A stretch of 47,348 nt of DNA from DTLC01 sp964555645. GTDB taxonomy: Bacteria; Verrucomicrobiota; Verrucomicrobiia; Limisphaerales; DTLC01. Within the stretch, counting starts at the first letter, position 1. Every line of letters begins with the position of its first letter. The translations under genes and the position numbers were made by a program. Below are positions 8,841 to 17,097 of this stretch, one piece after another. Under the pieces are notes generated by a model. It had not been told where the DNA came from, ran no database searches, and saw only the letters and a program-made list of their open reading frames with translations. The stretch covers positions 1 to 47,348 of the forward strand of contig CAZKTA010000023.1 in assembly GCA_964555645.1 (NCBI GenBank). Direction: 5' to 3'.

Positions 8841-9440
8841 ATGAACCCGCTGATGATCGCACTGATAATTGTGGTAGTGATAATGGCCGCACTTGCGCTC
8901 TATGTAGTTGGGGCCTATAACAAACTCGTCACACTACGCAATCGCTACAAGAATGCATTCGCTCAAATTGACGTGCAGCTCAAACGGCGGTACGACCTGA
9001 TACCGAATTTGGTCGAGACAGCGAAGGGGTACCTTAAACACGAACGCGGCACACTTGAAGCCGTGATCAATGCTCGAAACATCGCGTCAGCCGCCAACGC
9101 CAGGGCCGCGCAAAATCCCGGTGATGCCGCTGCCATGAAGGAACTCTCAGGAGCTGAATCTGCTCTGACCGGTGTGCTGAGCAGATTGTTTGCGCTCGCA
9201 GAGGCATATCCGGACCTCAAAGCGAACCAGACGATGCTGCAGTTAATGGAAGAATTAACATCTACTGAGAACAAGGTCTCATTTGCAAGGCAGGCCTACA
9301 ACGACGCCGTAATGACCTACAACACACAGCGTGAGGTATTCCCGACAAACATCGTGGCGGGTGTGTTCAACTTCGGCCCGGCAGAACTGTTCGTGGTCGA
9401 AAAACCTGAGGAAAAACAGGCGCCCAAGGTCCAATTCTAA
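8841..9440 (+). CDS. LemA family membrane protein
   Basis: A 199-residue protein with an N-terminal membrane anchor (about residues 5-26) and a long helical domain. The diagnostic LemA stretch is present: A-Y-N-K-L-V-T-L-R-N-R-Y-K-N-A-F-A-Q-I-D, then V-Q-L-K-R-R-Y-D-L-I-P-N-L-V. Also seen are Y-P-D-L-K-A-N-Q, L-T-S-T-E-N-K-V-S-F-A-R-Q and F-P-T-N-I-V-A. Family length is about 190-200, so it is complete. Start codon is supported by AAAGGAC (8830-8836) just upstream. Next is an M48 metalloprotease gene, a pairing seen in many bacteria. The biochemical role of LemA is not established; a part in envelope stress or proteolysis alongside the protease is the contextual inference. Confidence 0.95.
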   Translation: MNPLMIALIIVVVIMAALALYVVGAYNKLVTLRNRYKNAFAQIDVQLKRRYDLIPNLVETAKGYLKHERGTLEAVINARNIASAANARAAQNPGDAAAMKELSGAESALTGVLSRLFALAEAYPDLKANQTMLQLMEELTSTENKVSFARQAYNDAVMTYNTQREVFPTNIVAGVFNFGPAELFVVEKPEEKQAPKVQF

Positions 9441-9623
9441 CGAACCGGTCTCGGTGTTCGAAAGCGCGTGGTTCGAGCAATGCACAACCGAACAATCAAG
9501 GTGCGCAACCGACAAACGCCGCCAAGTCCGCCACCCATCAGTTGTCGGGAAAAACCACTCCACCCCTTTACTGGTTCAACGGGTTGAGCGTGACGCATCC
9601 TCGAATCTAGAATACCGAGAGCG

Positions 9624-11570
9624 ATGGATTTCTTCGAGCAGCAAAGCAAAGCGCGTCGTCGGACAACGTTGCTGGTTGTGTATTTTGCGCTGGCAGTGGT
9701 AGGTACTGTCGTAGCTGTATATCTTGCTGTCAGCGTGGTATTATACTGGGGCGGGCAAGAACATTACACCCGGGTTTACGCGCCTGCGCGAGCGTATTCT
9801 TGGTGGAACCCGGAACTGTTTCTTTGGGTGAGTGCGGCAACACTGACTGTTATTGGCATAAGCAGCCTTGTAAAACGCGCCGAGCTTTCTCAAGGGGGTA
9901 GCGCTGTGGCAACAATGCTGGGCGGACAACTCGTAAACCCAAACACAACAGACCCAGACGAACGCAGACTTCTAAATGTTGTTGAAGAAATGGCCATTGC
10001 CTCTGGCACAGCCGTACCCCAAGTTTACGTGTTACCTGACCCTAGCATAAATGCATTTGCCGCAGGCTATTCGCCGAGCGACGCTGTCATAGGTGTTACG
10101 CGCGGCTGTATGCGCCTATTGAACCGAGATGAACTCCAAGGTGTTATTGCACATGAGTTCAGCCACATACTCAACGGCGACATGCGGCTTAACATCAAAC
10201 TAATAAGCCTTGTGTTTGGGATACTCGGTGTAGCAACAGTTGGCCGGTTGCTACTGCGCACGCGCACCCGTGGCAGGGGTGCCGGGGCAGTCCAATTGTT
10301 TGGGCTTTTGCTGTTTCTGATCGGTTCGATCGGCGTGTTTTTTGGTCGGCTTATTCAAAGCGCAATCAGCAGGGAACGCGAACATCTAGCGGACGCGTCT
10401 GCTGTGCAGTTTACGCGCAACCCATCTGGACTGGCAGGTGCACTTAAAAAGATTGGCGGCTTGATTTACGGCTCGGAAATCGAATCGCCGCATGCAAGTG
10501 AAGTTTGTCACATATTTTTTGCAAACGGCCTGCGCAGTTCACTATTTGCCACTCATCCGCCAATTGAACAGCGCATTCGCATGCTTGAGCCGCACTGGGA
10601 CGGCAAATTCATTACAATCAGGCAGGCCGACACGGCGGCGCGCACAACAGTTACCCCAGTTGTTGAGACAGGCAGAAAACCGCCCGTTATTTTATTTCCT
10701 CAACCGGCCGTTGAAAGGCAAACGCCAATGGTAATACGACCGGAGGTATTTCTGCCTGTTCTTGGTAATCCAACCCCGCGCCACATCAAATACGCTGCAG
10801 ATTGGCGCGCAAGTTTACCCCCTGCTGTAGAAGAAGCAGTGCGATCGCCAATCGGCGCAAGTGCAGTAGTTTTCGCCACGTTACTAAGCTCGGACGAAAC
10901 TGTGCGCAGAATGCAGTTGGAAAGGTTGGCACGCGTTGTTCCACGTGAATTACACCAAGAAACAGTACGGCTTTGGTCCGATGTAACGGCAGCCGCTGCA
11001 GCTGCGAAGTTGGCGCTTGTTGACCTTGCCATGCCGGGACTGCGCGGGCTTTCGCCCCGTCAATTTGTCGAGTTTAAACAGGCGGTTAAAACACTCATCG
11101 AGGCCGATGAAGAAATTGACCTGTTCGAGTTCGTCCTTCAAAAAATTGTGCTTCGGCATCTGGAGCCGCATTTTACAGGAGCGCGGCGCAGCCCGGTCCA
11201 ATATTACTCACTCAAACCGCTGGTGTCGGATTGCGCCGTGCTATTGTCAGCGCTTGCACACATTGGGCACCTCAATGTGGAGGAAGCGCGTTCTGCGTTT
11301 GAGCTTGGCTGGCGCCAGTTGCAGGCGCAGGTTACAGGACTAGGGCTTTTACCCCCTGAAGAATGCAATCTTGAGAAAGTTGACGGTGCGTTGAGTCGCC
11401 TCGCCCAGGCTGTACCGCAAATCAAAAAACGCGTGCTTGAGGCTTGTGCTTACACAGTCTCCGCGGACGGTGTGATAAAAGAACACGAGGCCGAGCTCCT
11501 GCGCGCCATTGCTGATACACTTGATTGTCCGGTGCCGCCGTTTGTTGAAGGTGTTCAAACGGCAGCTTGA
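9624..11570 (+). CDS. M48 family zinc metalloprotease (HtpX-like) with TerB-like C-terminal region
   Basis: A 648-residue membrane-bound peptidase. Two hydrophobic segments lie at the start (about 18-42 and 68-85), with two more at about 190-210 and 220-245, as in HtpX. The zinc motif HEFSH is at 177-181 in V-I-A-H-E-F-S-H-I-L-N-G-D. The third ligand is probably E253 in R-E-R-E-H-L-A-D-A-S-A. The catalytic part ends near residue 330 with T-H-P-P-I-E-Q-R-I. HtpX itself is about 290 residues, so some 300 extra C-terminal residues are present. These are helical and acidic with V-S-A-D-G-V-I-K-E-H-E-A-E-L-L near the end, reminiscent of TerB-like domains. It follows the lemA-like gene by 183 bases. 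Likely role: quality control of membrane proteins. Confidence 0.92.
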   Translation: MDFFEQQSKARRRTTLLVVYFALAVVGTVVAVYLAVSVVLYWGGQEHYTRVYAPARAYSWWNPELFLWVSAATLTVIGISSLVKRAELSQGGSAVATMLGGQLVNPNTTDPDERRLLNVVEEMAIASGTAVPQVYVLPDPSINAFAAGYSPSDAVIGVTRGCMRLLNRDELQGVIAHEFSHILNGDMRLNIKLISLVFGILGVATVGRLLLRTRTRGRGAGAVQLFGLLLFLIGSIGVFFGRLIQSAISREREHLADASAVQFTRNPSGLAGALKKIGGLIYGSEIESPHASEVCHIFFANGLRSSLFATHPPIEQRIRMLEPHWDGKFITIRQADTAARTTVTPVVETGRKPPVILFPQPAVERQTPMVIRPEVFLPVLGNPTPRHIKYAADWRASLPPAVEEAVRSPIGASAVVFATLLSSDETVRRMQLERLARVVPRELHQETVRLWSDVTAAAAAAKLALVDLAMPGLRGLSPRQFVEFKQAVKTLIEADEEIDLFEFVLQKIVLRHLEPHFTGARRSPVQYYSLKPLVSDCAVLLSALAHIGHLNVEEARSAFELGWRQLQAQVTGLGLLPPEECNLEKVDGALSRLAQAVPQIKKRVLEACAYTVSADGVIKEHEAELLRAIADTLDCPVPPFVEGVQTAA

Positions 11571-11593
11571 GCAGGCTCACACCGAGAAGTTTT

Positions 11594-12055
11594 TCAGGTT
11601 GTGAAGCTGGCCACCTTCGGCTTTACAAGCCGTTCAAAATCGCGATACGCAAGCTTTATCAACTCGGTATGCGTTCCTGCGTTAAACGCTATCTGGTCCT
11701 CTTCGGTCAGCGGTTCGGCCACATACACGTCCAATCCGTACAAGTTGCCAAAAGGTGGCATTGCACCTATCTCACAATCTGGGAAAAGTGCTTTGAACTC
11801 GTCTTCGGTTGCAAACCTGATTTCCTGTGCACCTGCTGCACCGCGTAGGTCCTCAAGGACTATCCGCTTGTCAGCGGGCAACACAGCCATTGCAGGTCTG
11901 CCGTCTATGTTGACGATAACGGTTTTCGCCAAAATACGACCCGGTACATGCGCCGCTGCGGCGATTTCCTGGGCTGTAAACGCAGCCGAGTGCGTGATGG
12001 ACACGTACTTTATTCGTTCCTTGTCGAGGAATTCTTTGAGTTTTCTAGCTGGCAT
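11594..12055 (-). CDS. YbaK/ProX-type aminoacyl-tRNA deacylase
   Basis: A 153-residue protein of the YbaK/EbsC/ProX editing family, which hydrolyses mischarged tRNAs (Ala- or Cys-tRNA-Pro) in trans. Visible family features are the start L-K-E-F-L-D-K-E-R-I-K-Y, the T-A-Q-E-I-A-A-A-A-H-V-P-G segment, the conserved lysine in L-A-K-T-V-I-V-N, and the loop G-A-M-P-P-F-G-N-L-Y-G. The frame is open 13 codons further, to 12094. I chose the ATG at 12055 because the family begins there with a short basic lead. It is convergent with the M48 gene (23-base gap). Which mischarged tRNA it edits cannot be told. Confidence 0.9.
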   Translation of the reverse strand: MPARKLKEFLDKERIKYVSITHSAAFTAQEIAAAAHVPGRILAKTVIVNIDGRPAMAVLPADKRIVLEDLRGAAGAQEIRFATEDEFKALFPDCEIGAMPPFGNLYGLDVYVAEPLTEEDQIAFNAGTHTELIKLAYRDFERLVKPKVASFTT

Positions 12056-12202
12056 AGTTGTTCTCTTGCTGTTGGTTTGGTGCCATCTGACCATAAAGTC
12101 CGCACGCGTGTCAACCAGTTATCCGACCCAAAAACTGAAATTCGCGAACGCCCGAAAACAGATTGCTAAACGCCGCGTCTTCTGGCACAAAACTTGGCCG
12201 TG

Positions 12203-13852
12203 ATGAACCAAAAAATCATCCTGCTTTTAGCCGCGTTGGCCATTTTGTGCTTAGGATGCAAGAAAACTGAGCCTGCGCAACCGCAGAAAGCTCAGGTGCT
12301 CGTGCGTTGGCACTTTATTGGTACTTCAAAGATTGGCGCAAATACAAATGCACACTGGTTCAATCGTATAGCTGCGTTGCCCGCCTCAGCCGAGTTTAGG
12401 GATGAACTGCTACAGAAGCTCGCACGTGGCCCACATCAGTTCCTCAAATACCGAATTGGTCACACCACAAACGACTACGCTGAGCTTATTAAACCGCTTT
12501 TAGCTGAGCTTGTACGTGCCGAATCAATGGCCGAGCTGCGCGCAGTGTCGAACCAACCATTTGAGTTCGTATTAGCAATTGAATTACCTGACCAACAAGC
12601 GAAGCTATGGCAGAGCAACATCGCTTTCATATTAAAGATGTGGACAGCATGTGAACCGGAAAGCCTCCAGGGCCATGAAAGCGCAGGTTGGCAATTAAAA
12701 AAGCATCATGCGCCGAACCTGATTAGATTTGAGCGGGTGGGCGACTGGGTAATTTTTGGTTGGGGACATGACACGCTTACACTGTTTGCCGAGTATGCAG
12801 AATTAATACGCAAGAACAGCCGGCCGACCCCTGTCGAGTTGCAAACGAATAAGCAAACAATTCTCGAGTGTTTTATTGACTGGCCCAAGTTGCAAAACTC
12901 GCTTGAACAACAGTTCGGAACTGAACTGCCAGTTTGCTTGCCAACAACGCATCTTACGGTCGCTAGCTTGAATGAGGAAATTCTTACAAGGGCCAGCTTT
13001 GATTTTCCCGAGCCTTTGAACTGGTCGGCAGCGCCATGGCGTATCCCTACCAATACAATCCGCGAACCGCTGATAAGTTTCACCGCTTGCCGTGGTGTGG
13101 CGCCATTATTGCAAAGGTTCGACTTGTTAAACGAAATTGGTTTTACACCGATGCCAGATCAGCTTTATGTATGGGCACTGCAGGACGTCCCATTCCAAAC
13201 TTTTTTGGCTGCGCCCGCACTGGACACCACCAACCTGATAAAGCGGCTGGGAACCGTGTTGCGTGAACGGCTTGTGCCGGCGTTGGAAAAACTGTCCTTG
13301 GGCAACATCGAGCCTGACAATGAAGGCAATATTAGTCTGGTATGGCGCGGTTTACCGTTCATTAGCCCGTATATATTGTCTGTTACTGAGCCAGCGGGCG
13401 AATTTTTGTTGCTGGGTCTTTTCCCAAATACACCCCTCACGAATCCGCCCCCACCAGAGTTGTATGCGCAGTTTATCGACAGGCCCGAGATAGCCTATTA
13501 CGATTGGGAAATAACGCAGGTCAGGTTCCACCAGTTATGGAACCTGTGTCAACTGATCAGGTTGATAGCGGGAAAACCGCAGCTAAACACGCAAACCGCC
13601 ATGTGGAAATGGCTCGATTCAGTCTCGACAAACCTAGGCAACACAGCTACCCACATCACAGTGAACAATCCGCAACAGTTAACCTTAGTGCGCCGTTCGC
13701 AGCTTGGGCTGAGCGCGATCGAGCTTGTTGCGTTCGCGAATTGGTTGGACTCGCCCGGGTTCCCGTGCTGCGTGTTTACCCTGCCCGCTCGAACCGAATC
13801 AACCGCAGGCCGTTCACACAACGCAAACAGCAATGCTCAAACTCGGCGTTAA
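12203..13852 (+). CDS. Putative lipoprotein of unknown function
   Basis: A 549-residue protein I do not recognise. The N-terminus is a signal peptide (M-N-Q-K-I-I-L-L-L-A-A-L-A-I-L-C-L-G-C) ending at a cysteine followed by K-K-T-E-P; this is a slightly non-canonical lipobox with Cys at -3. The rest is soluble, with many aromatic residues and repeated short words (for example F-I-D-W-P and Y-Y-D-W-E), and no catalytic motif that I can name. Its tone resembles large periplasmic lipoproteins of unknown function found in this phylum. A TTG nine bases upstream (12194) is an alternative start. The last 20 bases overlap the start of pdxJ, which points to co-transcription with pdxJ and acpS. Localisation outside the cytoplasm is inferred. 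Confidence 0.75.
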   Translation: MNQKIILLLAALAILCLGCKKTEPAQPQKAQVLVRWHFIGTSKIGANTNAHWFNRIAALPASAEFRDELLQKLARGPHQFLKYRIGHTTNDYAELIKPLLAELVRAESMAELRAVSNQPFEFVLAIELPDQQAKLWQSNIAFILKMWTACEPESLQGHESAGWQLKKHHAPNLIRFERVGDWVIFGWGHDTLTLFAEYAELIRKNSRPTPVELQTNKQTILECFIDWPKLQNSLEQQFGTELPVCLPTTHLTVASLNEEILTRASFDFPEPLNWSAAPWRIPTNTIREPLISFTACRGVAPLLQRFDLLNEIGFTPMPDQLYVWALQDVPFQTFLAAPALDTTNLIKRLGTVLRERLVPALEKLSLGNIEPDNEGNISLVWRGLPFISPYILSVTEPAGEFLLLGLFPNTPLTNPPPPELYAQFIDRPEIAYYDWEITQVRFHQLWNLCQLIRLIAGKPQLNTQTAMWKWLDSVSTNLGNTATHITVNNPQQLTLVRRSQLGLSAIELVAFANWLDSPGFPCCVFTLPARTESTAGRSHNANSNAQTRR

Positions 13853-14573
13853 CATTGACCATGTTGCGACCCTGCGTGAGGCGCGGTATCGCGGTCGTGG
13901 TTTTGGCGAACCTGACCCGGTTGAGGCAGCCCGAATTTGCGAACACGCCGGTGCGCATGGTATCACCGTGCATCTGCGCGAAGACAGACGCCACATCCAA
14001 GACCGTGACGTATGGACACTGCGCCAAACCGTGCGTACGCGCCTAAACTTCGAAATGGCGAACGTACCTGAGATTGTCGAAATTGCGCTGCGCCTTAAGC
14101 CCGACATTGTCTGCATCGTACCCGAACGGCGCCTTGAGGTCACAACCGAAGGAGGACTCGACGTTGTTGCAAGTGAAAAGGCGCTAACTGAGACTCGGAA
14201 AAGGCTGAACGACGCGCAAATCGAAGTAAGCCTGTTTGTTGCGCCCGACCCAGCTCAGATCGAAGCAGCAGCGCGCGTGGGTTCACAGTTTATCGAGTTG
14301 CACACAGGCGCATTTGCTGAAAACTTTCATGACCCAACCAGTCGCCAGCGCGAACTGCAACGGCTGATTGAAGCAGCCAAACTAGCCAACAAAATCGGGT
14401 TGAAAGTCAACGCCGGCCACGGGCTAAATTATAAAAATCTGCCCACGTTATTACAAGTGCCACACCTTGTCGAACTCAACATAGGGCACAGCATAATCAG
14501 CCGGGCGGTGTTTGTCGGGCTCGAAACCGCCGTGCGCGAGATGCTCAGCCTGATGAAAGATTACAACTTTTAA
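13833..14573 (+). CDS. pdxJ: Pyridoxine 5'-phosphate synthase
   Basis: A 246-residue TIM-barrel enzyme that condenses 1-deoxy-D-xylulose 5-phosphate with 3-amino-2-oxopropyl phosphate to pyridoxine 5'-phosphate, the last ring-forming step of the DXP-dependent vitamin B6 pathway. Family hallmarks run throughout: L-G-V-N-I-D-H-V-A-T-L-R-E-A-R at the start, G-A-H-G-I-T-V-H-L-R-E-D-R-R-H-I, then N-F-E-M-A, I-E-L-H-T-G and the late G-H-G-L-N-Y and L-N-I-G-H-S-I-I-S-R. The length is normal. The ATG at 13833 begins exactly at the conserved M-L-K-L-G-V-N and overlaps the upstream lipoprotein gene by 20 bases. acpS follows after 70 bases, a common pdxJ-acpS order. Confidence 0.97.
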   Translation: MLKLGVNIDHVATLREARYRGRGFGEPDPVEAARICEHAGAHGITVHLREDRRHIQDRDVWTLRQTVRTRLNFEMANVPEIVEIALRLKPDIVCIVPERRLEVTTEGGLDVVASEKALTETRKRLNDAQIEVSLFVAPDPAQIEAAARVGSQFIELHTGAFAENFHDPTSRQRELQRLIEAAKLANKIGLKVNAGHGLNYKNLPTLLQVPHLVELNIGHSIISRAVFVGLETAVREMLSLMKDYNF

Positions 14574-14643
14574 GACTCGCTCGCACACCTGCTGACGGGC
14601 ACCTATCGACAACACGTCAAGAACCAAAAAGCTCACTCAAACA

Positions 14644-15021
14644 ATGATCCTCGGCGTTGGCATTGACATAATTGAAGTCGAGCGTATCCGAGGCGCATAC
14701 GCGAAATTTGGCCATCGGTTCTTAAACAGGATATTGCGGGCTGAAGAGATCAGGTATTGCCTTCAACATGCTAATCCCGCCCCAGCTGTCGCAGGTCGTT
14801 TCGCCGCAAAGGAAGCAGTTGCAAAAGCATTACGCGTGCGGATCGGCCGCAAAATTGGGTGGCACGATATCCAGATTGTCCACTCACCACACGGTGCACC
14901 TGCGATCGTTCTGCACGGTAAAGGGCTTGCCCTCAGCGAGTCATGCGGCACAAAAAAAGTTCATCTCAGCCTAAGTCACACCCAGAACTATGCCACAGCG
15001 GTAGCCATAATTGAAGGTTGA
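14644..15021 (+). CDS. acpS: Holo-[acyl-carrier-protein] synthase
   Basis: A 125-residue phosphopantetheinyl transferase that moves 4'-phosphopantetheine from CoA to the serine of acyl carrier protein, activating fatty acid synthesis. The Mg2+-binding aspartate is D8 in G-V-G-I-D-I-I-E-V. The second signature F-A-A-K-E-A-V-A-K-A-L is present near residues 54-64, and L-S-L-S-H-T closes the active site. The length is that of the standard trimeric AcpS. It is third in a probable lipoprotein-pdxJ-acpS transcription unit. Confidence 0.97.
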   Translation: MILGVGIDIIEVERIRGAYAKFGHRFLNRILRAEEIRYCLQHANPAPAVAGRFAAKEAVAKALRVRIGRKIGWHDIQIVHSPHGAPAIVLHGKGLALSESCGTKKVHLSLSHTQNYATAVAIIEG

Positions 15022-15107
15022 TCTTTACGGTTAATCGGAAAAGGAAGCCTGACTCACACTTGCCAAAAGCAGCGAAACAGTTTATAAGTTGTTGCGGTTG
15101 CGTTGAC

Positions 15108-15182
15108 GCCAGTTTAGCTCAGCGGTAGAGCAGCGGTTTTGTAAACCGCGGGTCCTCGGTTCGAATCCGAGAACTGGCTCCA
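15108..15182 (+). tRNA. tRNA-Thr (anticodon TGT)
   Basis: A complete cloverleaf can be drawn: 7-bp acceptor GCCAGTT/AACTGGC, D arm GCTC/GAGC, anticodon stem GCGGT/ACCGC with loop TTTGTAA giving anticodon TGT, variable GGGTC, and T arm CTCGG-TTCGAAT-CCGAG. The discriminator base is T at 15179, and CCA is encoded at 15180-15182. No intron is present. Confidence 0.97.
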
Positions 15183-15276
15183 GCTTTATCCGTACACCCC
15201 TAAATAGTTTCGTGCTGTCTGTTCAAATACTGCGTTTTCCACACAAGATTGTCCACTGCTACCGTTTTGCTGTGTT

Positions 15277-17076
15277 TCAGGGAAATTCGTCGAAGTGCAC
15301 ACCGCAAACTTGTGGTGGATAAAGATACCCCATCGCACCCATAGCGACATCGGTGCGGTACAATCTATCCTGCATAAGGCAGACCCGACGTGTACCAGTC
15401 GGGACTGTGGTTGTATAGACTCGCAGTTCACCTGGAACTGTCGCGATGATTTCTTCACGCCAATCACCCAAGCAATCTGCAATTGCAACGACACGTCCTT
15501 CGATTGTGCCGAGTACTTTGCCATTATATTTGACCAGCTTGCCGCTGTTTACATATACCTTGAGGTTATCGCCAGTCCAAAACACTGGGTTCGGCGCTAA
15601 ACTGCCCAGGTCGAGTTGACCGAGCAACTTGCCCGTAGCCGCGCAATACAGCCAACGGTCAGGCAAAAATTTCTCGCCAGCGTAAAGTTCCATGCCGGGA
15701 TTTGCCGGGTCAATATCGGCCAACAGGCCCTGACTATGCACATGTCGCGTCGGGTGGCTGCAGCCCCAAACTAATCTGCCTGTGCACGCTTCTACGACGC
15801 AAATCCCGTTTGAGCTATGTGAAGCCTCAATGCCGTAAGCAATCTCAAGCCCGGGCCGATTCGGATCAATGTCTGCAACATAACAGATGTCCGGATGCCC
15901 TAACTGAAGGTTCCACAGCAACCTGCCATCATCGTCCAGCGCTGCTGCGCCCAGGATTAACTCGTCGCGTCCGTCCCCATCAATGTCAGCAGCGTGCATA
16001 CCGTGCGCACCCTGACCGCGTACAGGTGGGGTTTCTTTGTCGCCATCCCATTCCCACACAAGCCGCAGACTGCGCCCGAGGAGATTGTAGGCACGCACAA
16101 TCATTCGCGTGTAAGTGCCGCGGGCAACGACTAGGCTTGGTCGTTTGCCGTCGAGGTAGGCAACACCCATTAAATGCCGCGATGCGCGGTTGCCTGTGTT
16201 GTCGCCCCAGTCAGACACGTTCCCGCGCGGGATCCAGTCCACGCGCACACGTTCGCGTCCGGTTAACCCGTCGAGCACCGAACAATATTCCGGCCCATCA
16301 AGGACACGCCCAGCCTCGTTTCGGTAATCCTTGTTTGTTGGGGCCGTCTTAAGTGCTACCTCTGCTTTACCGTCCCCGTCCAGATCGTAAACAATCATCG
16401 GGGACCACCACACCCCTTGCTCAATGTTCCAGCCGAGGTCTTTGCGCCAAAGAAAGGTGCCGTCTGATTTGTACGCCTCGATCTTCCATGTGTCTGTGCT
16501 ACGCCGCCAAACGCCTGGATCAGTTACCTGGGCAGGTTGCTTGATCACAAAATCCAGCCTGGCGTCCCCATCTAAATCACCTAGCCCAACCTTGTTGAAC
16601 GGGTACAGACCACGCAATTTGATTGCTACATAGGCGGTGTCGCCCTGGACCTTCACCGATTGCACAGGGGGCGAATCCGGGAGCCGTGCGCCTCGGGTGC
16701 GTGGCCGCACTATGTAATAGCGCGTTTTTCCGGTCGCGGCACGGTCAACGAAGTTGCACGAGTTTGTAATTGGTGCAGCGTTAACCTTTAGGCTGGCCAT
16801 GCCTGGCTGGGCACATGCAAGCACATCAAAAACCACATCTGCAGGGTCAGTGGCAAGCAATCGCCAGCTAATGTATGCACTCCCATCAGCCAGCAAAAAT
16901 GCTACCACGCCACGGTCTAATAGTTCTGGCGCAACCGCTCCACTGCATACAATCTTAGTCAGCAGTACCGCCGAAAACACAACTCCAACCACACACGTTC
17001 TAATCCGATTTGACCGAGCGCCCAACTTACAGAACAGGCCGCAACAATAACACAAGACAAATTGATTAAGCTGCAT
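15277..17076 (-). CDS. Secreted rhamnogalacturonan lyase (PL11 family)
   Basis: A 599-residue exported enzyme resembling YesW/YesX, which cleave the rhamnogalacturonan I backbone of pectin by beta-elimination. After an N-terminal hydrophobic export segment (about residues 27-46), the PL11 pattern appears: R-G-V-V-A-F-L and W-R-L-L-A-T-D-P. A beta-propeller with repeated calcium-type D-x-D-G-D-x motifs follows (D-L-D-G-D-A-R, D-L-D-G-D-G-K, D-I-D-G-D-G-R). R-G-N-V-S-D-W-G-D-N-T-G-N-R and G-V-A-Y-L-D-G-K-R-P-S are strongly diagnostic. The start is uncertain, since the first 25 residues precede the hydrophobic stretch. Its start lies 21 bases after the GH39 stop, so the two are probably one operon for plant polysaccharide breakdown. 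Confidence 0.88.
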   Translation of the reverse strand: MQLNQFVLCYCCGLFCKLGARSNRIRTCVVGVVFSAVLLTKIVCSGAVAPELLDRGVVAFLLADGSAYISWRLLATDPADVVFDVLACAQPGMASLKVNAAPITNSCNFVDRAATGKTRYYIVRPRTRGARLPDSPPVQSVKVQGDTAYVAIKLRGLYPFNKVGLGDLDGDARLDFVIKQPAQVTDPGVWRRSTDTWKIEAYKSDGTFLWRKDLGWNIEQGVWWSPMIVYDLDGDGKAEVALKTAPTNKDYRNEAGRVLDGPEYCSVLDGLTGRERVRVDWIPRGNVSDWGDNTGNRASRHLMGVAYLDGKRPSLVVARGTYTRMIVRAYNLLGRSLRLVWEWDGDKETPPVRGQGAHGMHAADIDGDGRDELILGAAALDDDGRLLWNLQLGHPDICYVADIDPNRPGLEIAYGIEASHSSNGICVVEACTGRLVWGCSHPTRHVHSQGLLADIDPANPGMELYAGEKFLPDRWLYCAATGKLLGQLDLGSLAPNPVFWTGDNLKVYVNSGKLVKYNGKVLGTIEGRVVAIADCLGDWREEIIATVPGELRVYTTTVPTGTRRVCLMQDRLYRTDVAMGAMGYLYPPQVCGVHFDEFP

Positions 17077-17097
17077 TTGGTTTTGCTTTCGGTGGGG

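Noticed and set aside
8578..9562. 15-base word GGAAAAACCACTCCA on both sides of the lemA-like gene
   Set aside because: A pair of identical 15-mers is expected about once or twice by chance in a window of this length; no longer similarity surrounds it.
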